Source of the DNA: Acidobacteriota bacterium
GTDB lineage: Bacteria; Acidobacteriota; Blastocatellia; RBC074
Direction of reading: 5' to 3'
DNA: 50,023 bases
Assembly (NCBI GenBank): GCA_016789605.1
Contig: JAEUQO010000124.1
Location: forward strand, 1-50,023
The notes below the pieces were generated by a model. That model had not been told where the DNA came from. It searched no databases and saw only the letters and a list, made by a program, of their open reading frames with translations. Positions 27,913-36,804 of the stretch are shown here, one piece after another (position 1 is the stretch's first letter; the number at the start of each line of letters is the position of its first letter). Both the position numbers and the translations under genes were made by a program.

Positions 27913-28683
27913 ATGTCACGACTGAGGTTTTTGCCCCCGCGCTTGCTTAATGTTTGTTGGATGGCGCTGTTGGCGTTTTGCCTCGTTACCGCGACAGCAG
28001 CGCAGGCGCAGACGACAGACACCAGCGCAGACGCGGCTAAACAGCCGCCGAGCAATGTCAGCGTCAGCAAAGAGGACCCCTATTTCACTGACATCTATCG
28101 TCGTTTTTACGACACCTATCGGTTGGGGACGGCGGATGAGATTTCCATCCGCATCAAAGGCCAACCCGATTATTCCTATGAGAAAGTGAAGGTTTCGCCT
28201 GTCGGCACGATTTATCACATGCTGCTGGGCGAAGTTCGCGTTGCTGGGTTAACCATCACCGAAACGCACAAAATGTTGACGACGGAATTGAGCGAATATC
28301 TCAAGAATCCTGAAGTCAGCGTGCAACTGGTCGAAGCTCAAAGCACCAAGATTGCCGTGTTGGGCAATGTGCTGCGCCCCGGCGTGTATGTGATGGGACG
28401 GCCCATGCGGTTGTTGGACATCATTTCAGAAGCGGGCGGGTTTAACGATCTGGGCAATCGCTCTGCGGTGGAAGTCAATCGCCAGTTGCCCGATGGCCGT
28501 CGTCAGGTGGTTAAGGTGAACGTCAAAAACATTCTTGCGGACAAGGCCGCCCCGACAGAGAACATTCCGTTGCAAGGCGGCGATCTGGTGATCGTCCACG
28601 GAAATTTCAGAAAGAAAATGGGCGATGTCAGCGCGATGTTGGGCTTCACCAATTTTTTGCTCTTTATTTCTGGCCGTCGCTAA
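27913..28683 (+). CDS. Wza-like outer-membrane polysaccharide export protein
   Basis: About 256 residues. A signal peptide (hydrophobic core near residues 12-28, ending AAQAQ) is followed by the polysaccharide export domain: YRLGTADEISIRIKGQ and VSPVGTIYHMLLGEVRVAG, then an SLBB-like region, IAVLGNVLRPGVYVMGRPM and LLDIISEAGGF. No lipobox cysteine is visible, unlike classical Wza. It should form the outer-membrane or periplasmic channel for the glycan. No Wzc-like co-polymerase lies next to it. ATG 27913 is fixed by the AGGAGG site. Confidence 0.88.
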   Translation: MSRLRFLPPRLLNVCWMALLAFCLVTATAAQAQTTDTSADAAKQPPSNVSVSKEDPYFTDIYRRFYDTYRLGTADEISIRIKGQPDYSYEKVKVSPVGTIYHMLLGEVRVAGLTITETHKMLTTELSEYLKNPEVSVQLVEAQSTKIAVLGNVLRPGVYVMGRPMRLLDIISEAGGFNDLGNRSAVEVNRQLPDGRRQVVKVNVKNILADKAAPTENIPLQGGDLVIVHGNFRKKMGDVSAMLGFTNFLLFISGRR

Positions 28684-28700
28684 GCGGTCAAGCGTTGTCC

Positions 28701-28717
28701 GCAGACGCCCCGTCTGC
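28701..28717 (+). terminator. Short GC-rich hairpin after the export gene
   Basis: GCAGACG (28701-28707) and its complement CGTCTGC (28711-28717) with a three-base loop, 18 bases after the export gene's stop. It is a compact stem but lacks a strong T-run, so it may be a weak terminator or a processing site at the end of the first part of the locus. Confidence 0.4.
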
Positions 28718-28738
28718 CTGAACTTCTAGATCAAAATT

Positions 28739-28834
28739 CACCTTGGCGTACGGAGTTTGCCACTGAGGAGCAGAGTTACAGATATTCTCTAAGACTCTGT
28801 GGCTAGACCGTACCGCCAATTGAAAACGATTTAA
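28739..28834. repeat. Dispersed imperfect palindromic element, copy B
   Basis: About 96 bases, same orientation and organisation as copy A at 11851: TTGCCACTGAGG near the left, GACTCTGTGGCTA near the right, outer pair TTGGCGTACGG and CCGTACCGCCAA, and the tail TTGAAAACGATTTA. The middle is shorter than in copy A. It ends directly against the GTG taken as the start of the hydrolase, so the hydrolase's native start region may have been altered by the insertion. Confidence 0.7.
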
Positions 28835-29818
28835 GTGAGCCGTATTTTGAAAATTCGCTTGTTCGGCATCGCTGTTCTGATGTTGGCGTTACTGGTTGGG
28901 GCCGCTGCGGTTGTGTTGGGGCCACGCCGCTTGTTTGTCGGTGGACGACAAAAGCTGGAGCGCGGCTGGAACATTGTGACTGGCCGTTTGGTCAACGTGG
29001 ATGGGCATTACCTGCGGCTGGATCGTACAGGGAAGGGAACTCCTACCGTCGTGTTTGACGCCGGTTTGGCGCAAGGTCGTAACACTTGGGGGCAAGTGCC
29101 GGATGGCGTCGCCTCTTTTGCGCGCGTCATTACCTATGATCGAGCCGGATTAGGAGAGAGTGATCCGGGACCTGTGCCGCGCACCAGCGAACAACTCGTA
29201 CACGAGCTGCACACGTTGTTGGCCAAAGCCGGTGAAACCGGGCCATTTGTGCTGGTAGGGCATTCGCTGGGAGGTTTGAACGCCCGGCTTTATGCCTTGC
29301 GCTATCCCGACGACGTTGCCGGTTTGGTGCTGATAGATGCGGCTCACGAAAACGAATACGAGCGCATCGCTGCTATGCTTCCCGCCCCAGAGCGTGACAA
29401 GTATTTACAGCACGAAGGCGGCGACAATTACGAACAGGTTAATTTGCTGGCCAGCGCTGCGGAAATCCGCGCCGCAGGGACGCTCAAACCGATGCCGCTG
29501 GTCGTGCTTAGCGCTGGGCGCAACGAATGGGCGGGCAACGACCCCGCCAGATTGCAATTGCGCGCAGAATTGCAATCATCGCTTGTGCGTCTGGTTCCCG
29601 GTGCGGGGCAGGTGATTGCAGAACAAAGCGGGCATTTCATTCAGCTAGATCAACCGACGATGGTCGTGTCTGCCATTCGTTCCGTGGTACAAGCCGCTGC
29701 GGAAAAACGCACTTCATTATCTTTGGCCCCGGTCGCCCCTTCGCACGATGACCTGTCTTTATTCCGACCTACTTTACCCATGAACACACAGCCGCTGTTT
29801 GGCGAGGGGAGTCATTAA
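28835..29818 (+). CDS. Alpha/beta hydrolase, membrane-anchored or secreted
   Basis: 327 residues. An N-terminal hydrophobic segment (about 8-30) is followed by a classic alpha/beta hydrolase: the oxyanion strand VVFDAGLAQG, YDRAGLGESDPG, the nucleophile elbow GHSLGGLNARL (Ser144), and the catalytic His267 in EQSGHFIQLD. It is related to lipases, esterases and haloalkane-dehalogenase-like enzymes; the substrate is unknown. The GTG at 28835 abuts the palindromic element and has no ribosome site, so the true start may be the ATG at 28880. The next gene follows after four bases. Confidence 0.8.
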   Translation: MSRILKIRLFGIAVLMLALLVGAAAVVLGPRRLFVGGRQKLERGWNIVTGRLVNVDGHYLRLDRTGKGTPTVVFDAGLAQGRNTWGQVPDGVASFARVITYDRAGLGESDPGPVPRTSEQLVHELHTLLAKAGETGPFVLVGHSLGGLNARLYALRYPDDVAGLVLIDAAHENEYERIAAMLPAPERDKYLQHEGGDNYEQVNLLASAAEIRAAGTLKPMPLVVLSAGRNEWAGNDPARLQLRAELQSSLVRLVPGAGQVIAEQSGHFIQLDQPTMVVSAIRSVVQAAAEKRTSLSLAPVAPSHDDLSLFRPTLPMNTQPLFGEGSH

Positions 29819-29822
29819 GCCG

Positions 29823-30991
29823 ATGCAAATTGGAGTAGATGCCACCTGCTGGCAGAATTCGCGCGGCTATGGCCGACACGCGCGGGCGCTGTTGAATGCG
29901 CTGGTACAGCTCGACAAACAAAACGAATACACCTTGTTTGTGGATGCGCCGGAAGCCATCAATGCCTTGCCGCCTGCGGCAAAAATGCAATGGGTGCGCG
30001 CCGAATCGCCTGCTGCCGTGGCGGCGGCGGCCAATGGGCGGCGCTCCGCCTTCGATATGTTGCGTATGAGCCGGGCGATGTCTGCGCGTCAATTCGACCT
30101 GTTGCTGTTTCCCACGGTATACAGCTACGTGCCAGTGCTCAGCCGCGCCAAGAAAGTGGTGATGATCCACGACGTGATTGCCGAAACGTATCCGCAGCTT
30201 ACCTTGCCCAGAGCTTCGGCGCGCCTGTTTTGGAAGACCAAAGTTGCGTTGGGGCGTTGGCAGGCAGACGCGATTGCGACGGTGTCTGATTTTTCGCGGC
30301 AGGGGATCATGCAGCATTTCAACATGCCGTCGAACAAAGTATTTGTCGTGGGCGAAGCCAGCGATCCTGTTTTTCGCCGGTTGACTGACCCGCAACCGAC
30401 CCCGCAATTGCGCGAATTGAACATTCGCGCCAACGGCCGTTACGTGGTGTATGTCGGTGGATTCAGCCCGCATAAAAATCTGGCGGCGCTGGTGACGGCG
30501 TTTGCCAAACTGGTTGCGCAAGGCGCGCATGATGACTTACGTCTGGTGATGGTCGGTGAATACAAGAAAGAAGTCTTTCATAGTTATTACGGCGTCATCC
30601 GGCAACAGATCGAATCTTTAGGCTTGAGCGAACGCGTCATCTTTACGGGCTATTTACCCGACGAAGAATTGGTCGTCTTGCTGAACCTGGCCGAAGTCCT
30701 GGCGTTACCGTCCTTGATCGAAGGCTTCGGTTTGCCTGCTGTTGAAGCTGCGGCTTGCGGTTGTCCGGTGATTGCTACGACTGCCAGCCCTCTGCCCGGA
30801 TTGTTGTCCGGCGCGGGAGTTTTTATTGACCCGAGCAAGCCGGAAGAGTTGGAGGCAGCGCTGCAACGAATTGCTTCTTCCAGTACCTTGCGCGCAGAAA
30901 TGCGTCAGGCGGGGCTGGCTGCGGCGGGCAAATTGACCTGGGATGCTGCTGCGCGGCAAATGATTGCGTTAATCAAACAAGTCACTGCACG

Positions 30992-30995
<4 letters not shown>
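29823..30995 (+). CDS. Family 4 glycosyltransferase
   Basis: About 390 residues, GT-B fold, nucleotide-sugar dependent. MQIGVDATCWQNSRGYGRHA opens the acceptor domain. The donor domain has YVVYVGGFSPHKNLAALV, VIFTGYLPDEELVVLL and the retaining-enzyme signature EGFGLPAVEAAACGCPVIA with the E-x7-E pair. It is probably cytoplasmic and adds a sugar during repeat-unit assembly. ATG 29823 follows GAGGGGAG by about 12 bases; the frame extends slightly upstream to 29799. Its end overlaps the next gene by four bases (ATGA). Confidence 0.88.
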
Positions 30996-32272
<1,277 letters not shown>

Positions 32273-32339
32273 CGTTAAGAGAGCCCTGTGCGCACGTGGG
32301 CCACAGCCTGTGCGCGATGAATTGAGTAGGTTACCCTGA

Positions 32340-32437
32340 CTTGCAAACCTCGCAAGACGTTCGTCACCCCAGCCGAACGATGAGACTCTGCGACCCCTTA
32401 GGAAACATCGGCGACGCTGATTGGCGTGTCGTAAGGC
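32340..32437 (+). promoter_or_regulatory. Leader with consecutive short hairpins
   Basis: The 205-base gap before the next gene contains several small stems: CTTGC/GCAAG (32340-32356), CGTTCG/CGAACG (32358-32379) and a GACGC/GCGT-type stem near 32412-32428. They are short and could be chance. I do not recognise a known riboswitch, and no clear promoter boxes were placed. Confidence 0.25.
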
Positions 32438-32477
32438 CAAGAACTTTGCTCAGTCCAAAAAGCAAAGGGGATCACCC

Positions 32478-34049
32478 ATGGAAAAGAAGTTGATCGTGGA
32501 TCAGGTTGGCAAATCTGTGTTGCCGGCGTTAGGCGGTAACGAGTCTTCTTGGCGGCAACGCCTCGCGGGGCTCAGGCAGGCGCTGTTATTACAGCAGAGT
32601 GACTCGCTGGCCAGTCGGCGTAAGGCTGGCCTGGCGTTGGCGCTGACCATTGCGCTGACGGGAGTCTTTTACTTGGCCACGCTTAAGCCAGGTCAGGATT
32701 GGGGAGACGATTTCGCGCAATATCTGGTGCATGCCAAAAATCTCGCCACCGGACGCGCGTACAAAGAAAGTTCGTACATCAACAACACCGACGCGATGAT
32801 CGGCCCCGAAGTTTACCCGCCGGTTTGGCCCGCGATGCTGGTGCCTGTATACCGCTGGTTTCACGGCAGTATGTTAGTCATGAAAGTTGAGCAGGTCTTC
32901 ATCTTTCTGCTGACATTGTTGGTCATGTTCTGGCTTTTCAAGCGCGATTTGCCATGGCCCTTGTTGATCAGCTTGTTGGCGCTGATCAGTTTGAATCCCT
33001 GGATTTGGCAGTTTCGTGACCGGCTGATTTCAGAGATGGCGTTTTTGCTGTTCATCTATCTCAGCTTTTATCTGGTTGAGCGTGGATATGAGCGAAATCG
33101 CAAAGGCTGGGGACGGGTCGCAGATGCGGTCTTGATCGGATTGGCCATTTACCTGGCGTATGGCACCCGCAGCGTTGGTTTGGTTTTGATTCCTGCTTTT
33201 GGCGCCTACGACTTGTTGAAAAACAGACGGCCAACCTGGTTGGCTGTTCAGGCTATTTCGTTGGCGCTGGGATTGGTGTTTTGGCAAAACAGGACACTGA
33301 ACAGCGTGGGTGGGTACGGCCCACAATTAGAGCCAAGTCTGTCATACGTCAAACAGAGTATGACCGAAATGATACAGCTTCTGTCCTCCTATTGGTCAAA
33401 TGGCTTTTTCAAACCGGGTCAGTGGGCGTTGTTTGCGGTGCTGTCTGGATTGGCGGTGCTTGGGTTGGTGATAAAGCTTAAACGGCATCTGAGCATCACT
33501 GAGTTGTTCCCGGTGTTTTATTTGCTGCCGTTTTTGATTTTGCCTTTGGCGATGTCGGTGCGTTATGTGGTTCCGCTGGTACCCATTTTCTTGCTGTATG
33601 CGTTTATCGGCCTGGCTGAAATCGTGCGTCGCTTTCACTTCGGTGGCGTGTGTTATGCCGGGCTGGTGCTGGCGCTGTTACTTTCGTATGCGGGAACGTA
33701 TTACAAGTCGCACGATTCTCTGACGCCGCCCAGTCTGGGGACGCGCGATACGCAAGAGCTGTTTGAATTTGTTGATCAACAGGTGACGGACAATGACGTG
33801 ATCGTGTTTCGCAAACCGCGCGCGTTTGCCTTATTAACCGGCAAGAAAGTGACGGTCTGGCACCAGGAACCGGATGATCAAAAACTGTGGGACTTCTTTC
33901 ACCGCGTCAAGGCGACCTATCTGATCATCGGACCAAAAAACATCGAACCGGAAGATCAGGCTTTTATCAGCGCCTTTGTCGAGCGCAATCGCGACCGGTT
34001 TGCTGAAACATTCACCAACGCGGATTACACGATGTACCGGATCAATTGA
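32478..34049 (+). CDS. GT-C-like membrane glycosyltransferase
   Basis: About 523 residues with a cytoplasmic N-terminus of roughly 50 residues and about 10-11 membrane helices. The loop after the first helix reads GQDWGDDFAQYLVHAKNLAT, the conserved acidic motif of ArnT/GT39-related proteins (DD in place of DE). GPEVYPPVWPAMLVPVYRWF follows. The C-terminal soluble tail (about residues 430-523) is typical of this group. It is expected to use a polyprenyl-phosphate sugar. Start ATG 32478 follows AGGGG by seven bases. Confidence 0.78.
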   Translation: MEKKLIVDQVGKSVLPALGGNESSWRQRLAGLRQALLLQQSDSLASRRKAGLALALTIALTGVFYLATLKPGQDWGDDFAQYLVHAKNLATGRAYKESSYINNTDAMIGPEVYPPVWPAMLVPVYRWFHGSMLVMKVEQVFIFLLTLLVMFWLFKRDLPWPLLISLLALISLNPWIWQFRDRLISEMAFLLFIYLSFYLVERGYERNRKGWGRVADAVLIGLAIYLAYGTRSVGLVLIPAFGAYDLLKNRRPTWLAVQAISLALGLVFWQNRTLNSVGGYGPQLEPSLSYVKQSMTEMIQLLSSYWSNGFFKPGQWALFAVLSGLAVLGLVIKLKRHLSITELFPVFYLLPFLILPLAMSVRYVVPLVPIFLLYAFIGLAEIVRRFHFGGVCYAGLVLALLLSYAGTYYKSHDSLTPPSLGTRDTQELFEFVDQQVTDNDVIVFRKPRAFALLTGKKVTVWHQEPDDQKLWDFFHRVKATYLIIGPKNIEPEDQAFISAFVERNRDRFAETFTNADYTMYRIN

Positions 34050-34095
34050 GCTCTGCTGAGATCGGGCAAGGCGTGGTCTATGTGGGGTCGGCGCA

Positions 34096-35541
34096 TCAAA
34101 TGGCGAGCAACACGATGAGCGCGATGATGCTGCCGGTTAGATAGCTGACTTTATCCTTGATGGTGAATAACACGGGGTCTTCGTCCAGCCTGCCGCGCGC
34201 CGCAATCAGCCAAAGGCGGCTGGACCAATAACCCAACAGCGGGCAAATCAGCCAAAGCAAGCTGGGGCGACGGTAATAGCGCACGACGTCCGCCGAATTG
34301 ATATACAGCGTCACGACCAACATGGAAATCAACGCACTGGAACAGCCGAGACTCAGCAAAAACTGCATATCTGACGTGCGGTAATTTCGGCGATGCAACG
34401 CTCCTTCGCCGCGCTCTGCGACGGTGGACGCCAGTTCAGAATAGCGTTTGGCCAGCGCTAGGCTGAGAAACAAACACATAAAAAATGCCAGCGCCCAGTG
34501 GGAAATCGCAATTCCCGTGCAAGCGCCGCCCGCCCATACGCGAATCGTAAACAACCCGCCGAGCAAAAACACATCAATCAACAGCTTCTCTTTCAGATAC
34601 ACCGAATACAGCAACGTCAATACAAAATAGCCCGCCAGTACGAGCGCAAAATCCTTGGGCAGAACAAGCGTGACGGTGGTGGCCCCGGCCAATAACAACA
34701 CCGCCAGCATTGCGCCGGTCAGCGCTGACACATCGCCTGCGGCAAAGGGACGTTTTCGTTTTTTGGTGTGCAAACGATCTGCTTCTAAATCTGCCAAATC
34801 GTTGATGACATATACCGCCGAACCGCAGAGTGAAAAGGCCAAAAAGCCGAGCGCCGAATTCAACACCAAGGGCAATTGGGTAAATTGGTGACTGAGAAAC
34901 ACAGCGGCAAACAACAGCAGGTTTTTGGCCCACTGATGCGGTCGCATGGCTTTGAAGATGGCTTTCAGGTATGGCGGTTGTATGGGCTTGATTCGTTCGG
35001 TGGCGGGGGCCAGTTTTTGCGCCTGTTGCCACAACGAATTGCTGCCGCTCACGACGATGGCTTTGCGGCTGGCTTGCCAGATCGGCAAATCGTGTCGCGA
35101 ATCGCCAATATAATCGAATGGCTGTTGCTGGGCGTGTTCGGTGATGGCCGCCAGCTTGCGTTCTGAAACCAGGTGCACAGACTCGGTCGAACCGAGCGCA
35201 TCGTGAAAGAGCGCTAGATGTTGCGCCACATTACTGACGACGGTGTGGTGTGAACCGGAGATCAACACCAATTCGCGCCCTGCTTCATATTCCTGTTTGA
35301 GAAACGCCAACACCTCTGGCCGGTAGGGAAGCAATGCCACATTCAACGACACGTGTTCGCTCAGCCGCTGCCACAAATATGCTTGCCCGCGTAACAACCA
35401 GAACGGCAGCCAAAACAGATACCACGGTTTGGTGCGTAGCAAGCCAAGCGTTGCTTCGTGCAGCGTGTTTGTTTTGCTGAGCGTATTGTCCAGATCAATA
35501 TATAGCGGAGGCTGTTGGATTGCAGTTTTCAACTCGGACAT
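34096..35541 (-). CDS. HAD phosphatase-UbiA prenyltransferase fusion, decaprenyl-phosphate phosphoribosyltransferase-like
   Basis: 481 residues. The first about 200 form a haloacid-dehalogenase phosphatase: YIDLDNTLSKTN (Asp16, Asp18, Thr20), LISGSHH, and GDSRHDLPIW. The rest is an eight- to nine-helix UbiA domain with NDLADLEADRLHTKKRKRPF, the Asp-rich and basic motif of enzymes that attach phosphoribose from PRPP to polyprenyl phosphate. In mycobacteria such a transferase and a separate phosphatase together make polyprenyl-phosphoryl ribose, precursor of the arabinose donor. Here both functions appear joined. It is convergent with the GT-C-like gene at 32478. No epimerase pair (DprE1/DprE2) is in the window. 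Confidence 0.83.
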   Translation of the reverse strand: MSELKTAIQQPPLYIDLDNTLSKTNTLHEATLGLLRTKPWYLFWLPFWLLRGQAYLWQRLSEHVSLNVALLPYRPEVLAFLKQEYEAGRELVLISGSHHTVVSNVAQHLALFHDALGSTESVHLVSERKLAAITEHAQQQPFDYIGDSRHDLPIWQASRKAIVVSGSNSLWQQAQKLAPATERIKPIQPPYLKAIFKAMRPHQWAKNLLLFAAVFLSHQFTQLPLVLNSALGFLAFSLCGSAVYVINDLADLEADRLHTKKRKRPFAAGDVSALTGAMLAVLLLAGATTVTLVLPKDFALVLAGYFVLTLLYSVYLKEKLLIDVFLLGGLFTIRVWAGGACTGIAISHWALAFFMCLFLSLALAKRYSELASTVAERGEGALHRRNYRTSDMQFLLSLGCSSALISMLVVTLYINSADVVRYYRRPSLLWLICPLLGYWSSRLWLIAARGRLDEDPVLFTIKDKVSYLTGSIIALIVLLAI

Positions 35542-35583
35542 AACCTGTTTGCGTTTGCAGTGGGGCGGCCAATGCGGTGTTTT

Positions 35584-35607
35584 GTTGCTGATTGCACAAT
35601 CAGTAAC
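35584..35607. promoter_or_regulatory. Inverted repeat upstream of the HAD-UbiA gene
   Basis: GTTGCTGATTG (35584-35594) and CAATCAGTAAC (35597-35607) are complementary with one mismatch around a two-base centre. It lies 42 bases before the minus-strand ATG at 35541, an AT-rich spot suited to a dimeric regulator. It might instead be a terminator for the VWA-like gene, but no T-run follows. Confidence 0.4.
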
Positions 35608-35721
35608 GAGTAATAAATTAGCCGTTAAACGACTGATTTATACCACGTCACAGAGAGAAAGCAATCGAATGTTTTGGTGCTGAGGATGAGAATTGGTGGT
35701 CAGTATGAACAGGCGCAGGCA

Positions 35722-36804
35722 TCAGTGCGAGGCGCCTGGCAAACGGCTGCTGATTGGTGGTTGGGAGATGGGTGCACCGCTATGCGCTTGAGCCTGATGA
35801 CCGCCGCGCACCAACACTTCGATGCGATGCGGCGTGGAGGTCCAGTGCGAATCTTCTGGCGGGTAACTGACTTGGTAGCGCGTATGAAGGTCAGCCGCGA
35901 TTTGTTGTAGCATCCAGCCCAGACTGCTTTCGCGCAACGGAAAGTAAATCATTCCGCCGCTCAATTCCGCCAATTGTGTCAACTCGTGTTCAGCCAATGC
36001 CAGCTGGGCTTTTTGCCTGGCCAGCTCTGCCGGGGTCGCGGTCGCGCGTAAAAAGCCAGCCGTGGTTGTGTGTGGCATGGCGACAGCAATGGCTTCAGTT
36101 TGACTGAGAACGTAGACGGGCGTTCCGGTGCCGCGCACCGCCGCAAGCGCATCGCCCAAGTTCAACACACCCGCTGAAGGCAAACCGCTAGTGAGCAAGA
36201 TGATGGCTGTGCGGCCTTGCTCTCCGGCCAATTTGGCAGCCGCCATTGCCAATGCATCGAACAGGGCGGCCTGGCCACTATTTCCGCGCCCGATTTTCAA
36301 TGCTTGCGCCAATCCCGCTTCGTCGTTGTGCCAATCTCGAGTCAGCCAGACTTCGTCAGAAAAGCGCATCACCGCCAACTGATCTTGCGGTGAACGTGCG
36401 CGCAAGAATTTTCGCCACGTCAGCCAAGTCTGATTGATCATTTCTGTGTCGGTAAAAATGCCGTCGCCTTCCTCCAGCAAGAGCAATAGTTTGACCGGCG
36501 CGCGCATCGGCTCGCAATGAAGCGCTTCGTAACGCCGACCGTTGTCGTAAATCAGGAAATCTTCTGCGCGCAAACCAGGCACTGCCTGTCCCAGCGAATC
36601 GCGCACGCTGATTTCCAATCGGACTTCGGTGGTGTTGATGGTGAGGCTGTCCGGAGCCTGCGCTTCTGTTGAGGGAAACGCAGGTCTCTGAATTCGTCGC
36701 CCGCTTTGCGCTGAAGCCGACAGCGCCAGCCACAGCAACCAGCACACGACGAGCAGCGCGCGCCGCAGCCAACTAAAATGTGCGTCCGATGCTGAAACGA
36801 ACAA
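35722..36804 (-). CDS. VWA-like secreted protein (TIGR03436-like) with altered metal site
   Basis: About 360 residues. A signal segment (RRALLVVCWLLWLALSASAQ) is followed by VRLEISVRDSLGQAVPGLRA and EDFLIYDNG, the beta-domain typical of the VWFA-related Acidobacterial family, then a von Willebrand A-like fold (LAVMRFSDEVWLTRDW; IILLTSGLPSAG). The metal site DxSxS expected after the first strand reads EEGDG, and the later TDG-type loop is TSG, so metal binding is probably lost. Function unknown; adhesion or scaffold roles are typical for such folds. The TTG start at 36804 lies inside the end of the BamA gene, with AGGAG five bases before it. Confidence 0.7.
   Translation of the reverse strand: MFVSASDAHFSWLRRALLVVCWLLWLALSASAQSGRRIQRPAFPSTEAQAPDSLTINTTEVRLEISVRDSLGQAVPGLRAEDFLIYDNGRRYEALHCEPMRAPVKLLLLLEEGDGIFTDTEMINQTWLTWRKFLRARSPQDQLAVMRFSDEVWLTRDWHNDEAGLAQALKIGRGNSGQAALFDALAMAAAKLAGEQGRTAIILLTSGLPSAGVLNLGDALAAVRGTGTPVYVLSQTEAIAVAMPHTTTAGFLRATATPAELARQKAQLALAEHELTQLAELSGGMIYFPLRESSLGWMLQQIAADLHTRYQVSYPPEDSHWTSTPHRIEVLVRGGHQAQAHSGAPISQPPISSRLPGASH

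Noticed and set aside
32285..32315. Direct repeat CCTGTGCGC, 22 bases apart, before the gene at 32478
   Set aside because: Only two short GC-rich copies; not distinguishable from chance in this sequence.
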